54,393 bases of DNA, from contig JBOGUF010000071.1 of the NCBI GenBank assembly GCA_050696075.1, forward strand, positions 1 to 54,393, written 5' to 3'. Both the position numbers and the translations under genes were made by a program. Shown here piece after piece: positions 17,920 to 24,162 of this stretch (position 1 is the first letter of the stretch; each line of letters opens with the position of its first letter). The DNA is from JBOGUF01 sp050696075 (lineage in GTDB: Bacteria; Chloroflexota; Chloroflexia; Thermomicrobiales; UBA6265). Under the pieces are notes generated by a model. It had not been told where the DNA came from. It was given only the letters and a program-made list of their open reading frames with translations, and made no database searches.

Positions 17920-18432
17920 TCACTGCGCCGGCGTGGCCTCAGTTTCGCCTTCGGGCTCCTGCCCTTCGGGCGTCGGGGTGACCTGGGGCTGTTCGAACGA
18001 CGCGCGGACCGCTGCCACCTCCTCCTCCGTGACCGGCGAGGCGCTGTTGCCGAACGAGCCGCGAATATAGGTCACGATCGCGGCGATTTCGGCGTCCTCG
18101 TAGACTCCGCCGAACCGCGGCATGCCGCCGCGTCCGTTGAGCACAGTGGCAATCATCGGGTCGGGATTCTCCAGCGTCACGAATGGATTGCCAGCGAAGG
18201 CGGGAAAGATCCCTGGGATCCCCTCGCCTTCGGGCCGGTGGCAGGCAATACAGACGTTGAGGAAGATCTCCTCGCCGACGCGCATCAGCTCGGCGTCCGC
18301 CGCCATCGGCGAAGCGGCGGGCGAGGCCGTGGGTGTTGACTGTGCCTGCCCAAACCGGGGCATCACGATCAACGCCGCCACGGCCGCCCCGGCGACAAGC
18401 AGCGAGATCGACCGTCGTTGCGTGCTCTTCAT
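17920..18432 (-). CDS. Periplasmic c-type cytochrome
   Basis: 170 aa. Signal peptide (SISLLVAGAAVAALIVM), a Ser/Thr/Pro/Ala linker, then one heme-binding CIACH (Cys61, Cys64, His65) and a likely axial Met in GRGGMPRFGG, followed by the usual C-terminal helix (EIAAIVTYIRGSFG). The tail is Pro/Glu/Thr-rich. ATG at 18432 with AGAGGG upstream; an ATG seven codons earlier is possible. It lies 56 bases after the exported amine oxidase on the same strand and could accept its electrons. Confidence 0.88.
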   Translation of the reverse strand: MKSTQRRSISLLVAGAAVAALIVMPRFGQAQSTPTASPAASPMAADAELMRVGEEIFLNVCIACHRPEGEGIPGIFPAFAGNPFVTLENPDPMIATVLNGRGGMPRFGGVYEDAEIAAIVTYIRGSFGNSASPVTEEEVAAVRASFEQPQVTPTPEGQEPEGETEATPAQ

Positions 18433-18453
18433 GGCACCGTTCCCTCTGTGCAT

Positions 18454-18495
18454 CTAGCAGCTAGCCTCTAGCTCCTAGCTCCTAGCTCCTAGCCT
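18454..18495. repeat. CTAGCTC heptad tandem repeat
   Basis: Six consecutive 7-mers: CTAGCAG, CTAGCCT, three exact CTAGCTC, CTAGCCT. It fills the gap between the cytochrome and amine oxidase genes. The amine oxidase stop codon (TAG on the minus strand, 18489-18491) is made by the last unit. Confidence 0.75.
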
Positions 18496-20114
18496 CCGCT
18501 CATAACCCGCTGGTGCAGCTTTTCGACCTGAACCCAGGCCGATTGGAAGGCCCCCTCTAACCAGGCATTGACGTAGCTCAGGTGCTCGCCGACGAGGTAG
18601 ATCCGCCCATCCGGTTCCTGCAACCGCGGAAAATACTGCTGCCGGACGCGCGCCGTGAAGCTCGGCCAGGCGCCGAGGTGATACGGCATGCGGTGCCAGG
18701 CGACCGAGAAGGCCGACTCGAACTCGTCGCGCATTTGCGGATGCACCTTGCTGCCGTGCTCCAGCACCACGTTGACGCGGTCTTGCAGCGACAGGCTGCT
18801 TATCTTGGCAGCGTTGTTGCCGAAGTTGTAGGAGAGGAGCATGGCGCCCTTCTGGGCGAAGTAGTTGTCGTCGGGATAGCCGAGAATGCCGATTTCGGGG
18901 ATGTTGGTGAAGGACTGACCGCCGTAGATCCAGTCGTCTTCCTCCCAGAAGCGCCGCTTGAACTGCGCCCCCATCCGGAACGCCATGGCGTACGGCACGT
19001 TTTGCACCGCCTCGCGCATCTCCGACGACCAATCGACTTGCATCTTCAGCAGCACCGAGGGTGGGGCATTGCAAACGCAGTAGTCGGCGGTCATCTCCGC
19101 CGGCTGACCGGTGGCGCCGTCGGTGTAGACGACGCGCACCCCGTCCTCCGTCTGCCGGATCTCGGTGACAGGCGAATTGAGCTTGATCCGGTCGCCGAGC
19201 GCCCGTTTGAAGCCCCCCTCGAAGAGGGAGCCTACGCCGCCCGCCGGTTTCATCAGCGTCGTCTGCCAGTCGAAGGTCGCCGCCGCCGAGAGGTAGCCGC
19301 CATTGGAGGCAAGGGTGGCAGCCGCGAAGGGCAGGAGTTCCTGGAAGGGATAGGGCGGCGCGACCTCACCGGGGCCGCGGGTGTCGGGCACGACCGCGTA
19401 GCCGCGACGGCTGGAGCCCTGGTAGGTCAGGTCTTCAGGCGAGATGATGCCCCAATTGACCAGGTAGTCGACGAGGAGGTCGTGGTCGTCGGGGGTGTAG
19501 GGTTCGTCGAGTCGTTCCTGGTCGGCGGCCTTGGCCAGTAGTTCCGAGATGTAACCGGCCATGTCGGCCTGGAGTTCGTGGAGGCGCATCCGCTGGCCGT
19601 TGAGCGGTCCTTCGATTCCTTCCATAAAGACGTAGCCGTTGAGGTCGAGGTTCTTGTGGTCGATCATCGGGACGCTCAGCTCTTTGCAGTAGTGGAGCAC
19701 ACCCCGATGGTAGAAGGGGATGCGGGAGGGACCGGCGTCCCACCAGACCCCCGGGTCCCAATTGCAGACCTGTTCTTCGCCGCCGTACTCGTGGGTGCGG
19801 ACGCCGTTCTTGACGGTGATGACATGGCCGCCGACGTGGCTTTGCGCCTCGAGCACGGTCACGTCGTAGCCGAGGTTCATCAGCTCGTAGGCCGCGGGGC
19901 AGCCGCCCGGGCCGGCGCCGACGACGATCACCTTAACGCCCTGGGCCTGCCCTTCGAGTCGCGGCGGCTCGGTTTGGGCCGAGGTGGCAAAGAATCCCCA
20001 GGCCGTCATGGTGTTCATCACGGCGCCGGCGCCGCCGACGGCGCCCATCAAGTGCAAGAAGCGGCGCCGCGTCAGCGCCCTCCCTCCGACCTCGGACCAT
20101 TGGGAGCTCGGCAT
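18489..20114 (-). CDS. Tat-exported FAD-dependent amine oxidase family protein
   Basis: 541 aa. A twin-arginine signal (TRRRFLHLMGAVGG) precedes the dinucleotide fold VKVIVVGAGPGGCPAAYELMNLG with VTVLEAQSHVGG, the standard FAD site of flavin amine oxidases. The C-terminal GRIYLVGEHLSYVNAWLEGAFQSAW is the second FAD contact. Relatives include L-amino acid oxidases, tryptophan monooxygenases and polyamine oxidases; substrate unknown. The start ATG 20114 follows GGAGGAGGAG; a start at 20159 would put 15 residues before the Tat region. Followed by a cytochrome c gene, so it may act as a periplasmic dehydrogenase. Confidence 0.88.
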   Translation of the reverse strand: MPSSQWSEVGGRALTRRRFLHLMGAVGGAGAVMNTMTAWGFFATSAQTEPPRLEGQAQGVKVIVVGAGPGGCPAAYELMNLGYDVTVLEAQSHVGGHVITVKNGVRTHEYGGEEQVCNWDPGVWWDAGPSRIPFYHRGVLHYCKELSVPMIDHKNLDLNGYVFMEGIEGPLNGQRMRLHELQADMAGYISELLAKAADQERLDEPYTPDDHDLLVDYLVNWGIISPEDLTYQGSSRRGYAVVPDTRGPGEVAPPYPFQELLPFAAATLASNGGYLSAAATFDWQTTLMKPAGGVGSLFEGGFKRALGDRIKLNSPVTEIRQTEDGVRVVYTDGATGQPAEMTADYCVCNAPPSVLLKMQVDWSSEMREAVQNVPYAMAFRMGAQFKRRFWEEDDWIYGGQSFTNIPEIGILGYPDDNYFAQKGAMLLSYNFGNNAAKISSLSLQDRVNVVLEHGSKVHPQMRDEFESAFSVAWHRMPYHLGAWPSFTARVRQQYFPRLQEPDGRIYLVGEHLSYVNAWLEGAFQSAWVQVEKLHQRVMSGG

Positions 20115-20310
20115 CTCCTCCTCCTCTCCCTTACGCGGTAGCGGAACCCGGCCCGCCATGCGCGGCGCTCAGTGCGCGGCACGCGCGAGCGGCCATGGGA
20201 CCCCACGCATGGCGCCGGGATTGTAGCGACTCCGCGCGGCACCGCAAGCGCGGCGATGCGTTGGAACTTGGGCGCGGTTGCCGCAATTTTTACGCCAGCG
20301 CGAAGTAATC

Positions 20311-20339
20311 TTGACACCGCCCGGTGGCGCGGCTAGTGT
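20311..20339 (+). promoter_or_regulatory. Sigma-70-type promoter of the GntR gene
   Basis: TTGACA (20311-20316), a 17-base spacer and TAGTGT (20334-20339) lie about 110 bases upstream of the regulator start, in the 334-base gap between divergent genes. The ACTGTATACA box follows two bases later, over the expected transcription start, as a repressor site would. Confidence 0.65.
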
Positions 20340-20341
20340 CC

Positions 20342-20351
20342 ACTGTATACA
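20342..20351. promoter_or_regulatory. Putative GntR/FCD operator, copy 1
   Basis: ACTGTATACA, containing the perfect palindrome TGTATACA. FCD-type GntR regulators commonly bind short palindromes of the TTGTATACAA kind. Same 10 bases at 21836-21845. Confidence 0.6.
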
Positions 20352-20448
20352 AAGTTCGATCCAATGCGTGTGATCATTCTGGGTGCGCTCACCGCGCCAC
20401 GCGCGGCGCCCATCGGCGAAGAACCAGGACAACAGGGCGAGAGGGCAG

Positions 20449-21180
20449 ATGGAGAAAACGACGGCGATTCCGCGAAGCAGTTTGGGGGAGAGCGTGTATC
20501 GCCTGCTCTGGGATCGAATCCTGGATCGGCGGCTGCACCCAGGAGAGAAGCTCTCCGACCTGCGATTGAGCGACGAGCTCGGCGTCAGCCGCACGCCGGT
20601 GCGTGAGGCGCTGCACCGCCTGGTGCAGGACGGCATCGTGCGCGCCGAACCGAACCGCGGCTTCTATGTCGCCTCCTTTTCGGTGCGCGACATCGAGGAG
20701 GTCTACGACCTCCGCGCCGCTCTGGAAGCGGCGGCGCTGGAGGCAGCCGCCCCCCATCTCGATCCGGCGATGCTGCGCGCCGCGCTCGACCAACTCGACG
20801 CGATCGAACGGCAGATCGGGGCCGATGAGTCAACAGACGAGTACCAACGCGCGGCGTCCGCCTTCCTCGAAGCGGATCGGTCGTTCCACCGCGCCCTGGC
20901 CGAGCTCGCGGGCAATTCCCGGCTTTCGGCCGTCGTCGAAGGGCTCTGGGCCCAGATCGCGGTCTTCCAACGCGCCGGGACCTTTCGCCACACCACGACT
21001 GAGGCGTCGATCCGCTACCACCGGCGGATCATCGACGCGCTGCTGGGTGGCGACGTCGCGGCGGCCGTACGCCTACTCAAGGAGCACATCGCCGACGTCA
21101 AGGTGCGGGCGCTCGAGGATCTGGCGGCGTTCGCGGAGGCCACCGATTCAGGCGATCCACGGGGCGACACGGCTCTCTGA
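20449..21180 (+). CDS. GntR family regulator, FCD (FadR/VanR) type
   Basis: 243 aa. N-terminal winged helix (VYRLLWDRILDRRLHPGEKL, then LSDELGVSRTPVREALHRLVQDGIV) and an all-helical FCD ligand domain (DIEEVYDLRAALEAAAL; ADRSFHRALAELAGN; IRYHRRIIDALLGGDVAAA) with the Asp/His residues that hold a metal for carboxylate ligands. ATG 20449 has AGAGGGCAG before it. Its likely target is the hydroxy-acid cluster beginning at 21883, which shares the operator, and itself. Confidence 0.9.
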   Translation: MEKTTAIPRSSLGESVYRLLWDRILDRRLHPGEKLSDLRLSDELGVSRTPVREALHRLVQDGIVRAEPNRGFYVASFSVRDIEEVYDLRAALEAAALEAAAPHLDPAMLRAALDQLDAIERQIGADESTDEYQRAASAFLEADRSFHRALAELAGNSRLSAVVEGLWAQIAVFQRAGTFRHTTTEASIRYHRRIIDALLGGDVAAAVRLLKEHIADVKVRALEDLAAFAEATDSGDPRGDTAL

Positions 21181-21252
21181 CGCGACCAACGCAATCAGAG
21201 TCGCCGCGACTTCGGTCAACGTTTGCTGTCCTGACGCCGAGAAGGTGTCCTA

Positions 21253-21534
21253 ATGAACGTGTCGCTTACCCCCCATCTCGAGGCGATGGTGCGCGAGAAG
21301 GTGGAAACCGGCCAGTACCGCAACGCCAGTGAGGTGGTACGCGACGCGCTGAGCCAAATGGAAGAGCGCGACCGACGGCTCGCGGAACTCCGCACTGTAA
21401 TCGCGATTGCCGACAAACAGATCGCCCGCGGTGAGGTCGTGGAATGGACGCCGGAACTGCGCGCCAGCATCATGCATGAGGCTAGAGCGGCCGCGACAGC
21501 GGGGAAGCAGCCGAAAGCCGATGTCCTCCCGTAA
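21253..21534 (+). CDS. parD: ParD-like type II antitoxin
   Basis: 93 aa. MNVSLTPHLEAMVREKVETG, then NASEVVRDALSQMEERDRRL, is the ribbon-helix-helix plus helix of ParD antitoxins, with a C-terminal toxin-binding tail. It is followed immediately by a destroyed parE, so it is an orphan. Lies between the GntR gene and its presumed target operon. Confidence 0.85.
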   Translation: MNVSLTPHLEAMVREKVETGQYRNASEVVRDALSQMEERDRRLAELRTVIAIADKQIARGEVVEWTPELRASIMHEARAAATAGKQPKADVLP

Positions 21535-21694
21535 TTGCCGGTCATCCTGACCAACGAGGCGCGGGACGACTTCGTGTCCATTACCTTGTACGGGCTCTTG
21601 ACACCGTATCCTCTACCGAATTGAAGATGGCGCGGTTCACCTACTTCGTATCCTACACGAGCGAATGGACGCCACCCACGAACCGGACCTGTGA
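21535..21694 (+). pseudogene. parE: ParE toxin remnant with internal deletion
   Basis: Directly after the ParD stop, one frame reads LPVILTNEARDDFVSITLYGL, the ParE N-terminus, and stops at 21624. From 21605 another frame reads RILYRIEDGAVHLLRILHE followed by RMDATHEPDL and a stop at 21692-21694, the ParE C-terminus. About 45 residues between them are gone and the deletion is out of frame, so no toxin is made. Confidence 0.8.
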
Positions 21695-21835
21695 AAACCC
21701 TGATGATGAACCGCATCACGTGTCCTGACGCCTCCCCACCGTCAAGATCATCATCCTGACACCGGAGCAAGCAGCACCGAGGTAAGCGTCCGCGATGCAC
21801 CCCCGCGCCGTGCGGCGAAAGGCACAATCTGCGAA

Positions 21836-21845
21836 ACTGTATACA
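21836..21845. promoter_or_regulatory. Putative GntR/FCD operator, copy 2
   Basis: ACTGTATACA again, 37 bases before the UxaA-type gene start. TATACA within it could also serve as a -10 element, so binding would block the promoter. No good -35 is seen. Confidence 0.6.
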
Positions 21846-21882
21846 CGCGACGAGGGCGCGGAGTCAGGTAAAGGAGCCAACC

Positions 21883-23493
21883 ATGTCTACGACGCGGCCG
21901 CGGGGTGACGCGGTCACGATGATGAGCCGGGGGCCGAAGGGGCCGGTGCCGTTGAACGACGTCGCGGTCTTGTTGCATCCCGAGGATGCGGTCGCGATTG
22001 CCAAACAGCCGTTGTTGCCGGGCACGACGCTGGTCCTGGAGGATGGGAGCCAGGTTCGGGTGGCGCAGATGATCCCGCCGGGACACAAGGTCGCGCTGCG
22101 GAACATCGCCGCGGACGAGCCGGTCAAGAAGTTCGGCCAGGTCATCGGTTTCGCTACACAAGAGGTCCAGCCTGGTCAGCACGTGCACACCCAGAACCTC
22201 ACCATTAAGGAGCAGGGCAGCCTCACCCTCGACTACGCCTTCAGCGAGGAGTACCGCCCGGTCGAGCTGATCCCCGAGGCCGAGCGCCGCACCTTCATGG
22301 GCTTCCGCCGGGCAGACGGCCGCATTGGCACCCGCAACTACGTCGCGGTCCTCGCCTCCGTCAACTGCTCGTCGTCGGCAACGGCGCGGGTCGGCGAATA
22401 CTTCCGCCAGCCGGGCGTGATGGACGCCTTCCCCAACGTCGACGGAGTCATCGCCCTACCGCATAAGGGCGGCTGTGGCGCGCACATCGGCTCGAACGAC
22501 CTCCACGTCTTCCAGCGCACCCTAGCGGGCATCGTACAGCACCCGAATGTTGCCGGTTATGTCATCCTCAGCCTCGGCTGTGAGGTAAACCAGCCGACCG
22601 ACATGATCGAGTACACCGGCATGAAGATGAACGGCCACGAGCCGCTTGTCTTGACCATCCAGCAGGACGGCGGATTCTTGCAGACCGTCGAGCGCGGTAT
22701 CGCCGCCGTCAAGGAGCTGTTGCCAGAGGCGAACAAGGCGACCCGCGAGCCGGTTCCGGCCTCCGAATTGATGGTCGCGCTCCAATGCGGCGGCTCCGAC
22801 GGCTGGTCCGGCGTCACCGCCAACCCTGGTCTCGGCAAGGCGGCCGACATCGTCGTGCGCCAGGGCGGCACGGTCGTCTTGGGCGAGACGACCGAGGTCT
22901 ACGGCGCCGAGCACCTGCTCACCCGGCGGGCGAAGAGCCCCGAGGTCGGGCAGACGCTGATCGACATGATCCACTGGTGGGAGCAGTACACCGCCTACTT
23001 TGGCGGCACCATCGACAACAACCCGGCCCCCGGCAACAAGCTCGGCGGCTTGACGACGATCTACGAGAAATCGCTCGGCGCGGCAGCAAAGGCCGGCTCG
23101 ACTCCCCTCAATCAAGTCGTCGGCTACGGCGAGCGGGTGACCGAGCGCGGCTTCGTCCACATGGATACGCCCGGCTACGACCCCGTATCCGTCACCGGGC
23201 AGGTGGCCGGCGGCTGCAACATCGTCTGCTTCACCACTGGCCGCGGCTCCGCCTTCGGCTTCAAGCCCGCGCCGTCAATCAAGATCGCCACGAACAGCGA
23301 GCTCTATGCCCGGCAGGAGCCGGACATGGACATCAACGCCGGCCGCATGCTCGACGGCCTGACCGTCGACGAGCTGGGCAACGAGATATTCGAGAGCATT
23401 CTCGCCGTCGCCTCCGGCGAGCGGACCAAGAGCGAACTCGCTGGCGTCGGCCAGGAGGAGTTCAACCCCTGGATCCTGGGGGCGATGCTGTAA
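21883..23493 (+). CDS. uxaA: UxaA-family sugar-acid dehydratase (altronate dehydratase type)
   Basis: 536 aa. An N-terminal SAF domain (DVAVLLHPEDAVAIAKQPLL to about residue 110) is joined to the large C-terminal domain with GFRRADGRIGTRNYVAVLASVNCS, HKGGCGAH, LQCGGSDGWSGVTANPGLG and GCNIVCFTTGRGSAFG. UxaA/GarD enzymes dehydrate hexonates such as altronate or galactarate to 2-keto-3-deoxy acids with an iron or manganese centre; some act on deoxy-sugar acids. AAAGGAG lies before the ATG. Leads the cluster with lutC, lutBA and the FAH gene, and carries the GntR box upstream. Confidence 0.88.
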   Translation: MSTTRPRGDAVTMMSRGPKGPVPLNDVAVLLHPEDAVAIAKQPLLPGTTLVLEDGSQVRVAQMIPPGHKVALRNIAADEPVKKFGQVIGFATQEVQPGQHVHTQNLTIKEQGSLTLDYAFSEEYRPVELIPEAERRTFMGFRRADGRIGTRNYVAVLASVNCSSSATARVGEYFRQPGVMDAFPNVDGVIALPHKGGCGAHIGSNDLHVFQRTLAGIVQHPNVAGYVILSLGCEVNQPTDMIEYTGMKMNGHEPLVLTIQQDGGFLQTVERGIAAVKELLPEANKATREPVPASELMVALQCGGSDGWSGVTANPGLGKAADIVVRQGGTVVLGETTEVYGAEHLLTRRAKSPEVGQTLIDMIHWWEQYTAYFGGTIDNNPAPGNKLGGLTTIYEKSLGAAAKAGSTPLNQVVGYGERVTERGFVHMDTPGYDPVSVTGQVAGGCNIVCFTTGRGSAFGFKPAPSIKIATNSELYARQEPDMDINAGRMLDGLTVDELGNEIFESILAVASGERTKSELAGVGQEEFNPWILGAML

Positions 23494-23523
23494 CGAGGGC
23501 GGCGAGGCGGCAAGGCATTGTAG

Positions 23524-23545
23524 GGGCAGACCACCGTGTCTGCCC
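23524..23545. repeat. Hairpin GGGCAGAC/GTCTGCCC
   Basis: An 8-bp perfect stem with a 6-base loop in the gap between the UxaA and LutC genes. Nearly the same hairpin (GGGCGGAC/GTCCGCCC with a 6-base loop) lies inside the MITE-like element at 17773-17794, so this is a dispersed palindromic repeat, possibly acting as an attenuator. Confidence 0.6.
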
Positions 23546-23571
23546 GGCTATGAAGGCAGACGACGTCAGTT

Positions 23572-24150
23572 ATGGCACCCGCCTCTGTATCCGCGGACAC
23601 AGACCGATTACGTGCGGACTTCACGGCGCGGGCCGTACCGGTTGGCACCATCGTTCACCGACAATCCGATAGCGCCGCGACGGCGACCACGCTGGCTCGG
23701 CTTGCCCAAGAACACGGCGCAACGTCGGTCTGTATCTCCGGTGAGGCGAGCGGCGCGGCGCCGGAACTGGTCGCCGCTCTCGCATCCGCCGGCCTTCGCT
23801 GTTGGACCCCAGCCGACGCCAACGACGCTCTCGACGCACCCCTTGGCCTCAGCCTGGCGAGAATGGCGATCGCCGAAACTGGCTCGATCATGCTCGCCGA
23901 GGAGAGCCTTGCGGATCGCGCCGTCGGCCTGGTCAGCATCGCCCACGTGACGCTCTGCCGCACCAGCGATCTCGTCCCATCCCTGGCCGACGCGGCAACG
24001 GTTCTCCGCGAGATCGCCAGCCGCCCACACGGCGGCTACGCGACGCTCGTTACCGGCCCCAGCCGCACCGCCGACATCGAAATGTCGCTTACGGTCGGCG
24101 TCCAAGGACCGGCGAAGGTCTACGCGCTGTTTGTTGATGACTTGACGTGA
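23572..24150 (+). CDS. lutC: LutC/YkgG-type LUD-domain protein
   Basis: 192 aa. The C-terminal LUD domain shows ALARMAIAETGSIMLAEE and later GGYATLVTGPSRTADIEMSLTVGVQGPAKVYALFVDD, the family signature. LutC is a subunit of the LutABC complex that oxidises L-lactate to pyruvate. The ATG at 23572 lacks a good ribosome site, so it may depend on coupling to the upstream gene. Twelve bases separate it from the lutB-lutA fusion. Confidence 0.88.
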   Translation: MAPASVSADTDRLRADFTARAVPVGTIVHRQSDSAATATTLARLAQEHGATSVCISGEASGAAPELVAALASAGLRCWTPADANDALDAPLGLSLARMAIAETGSIMLAEESLADRAVGLVSIAHVTLCRTSDLVPSLADAATVLREIASRPHGGYATLVTGPSRTADIEMSLTVGVQGPAKVYALFVDDLT

Positions 24151-24162
24151 TTCGAGGTAGGA

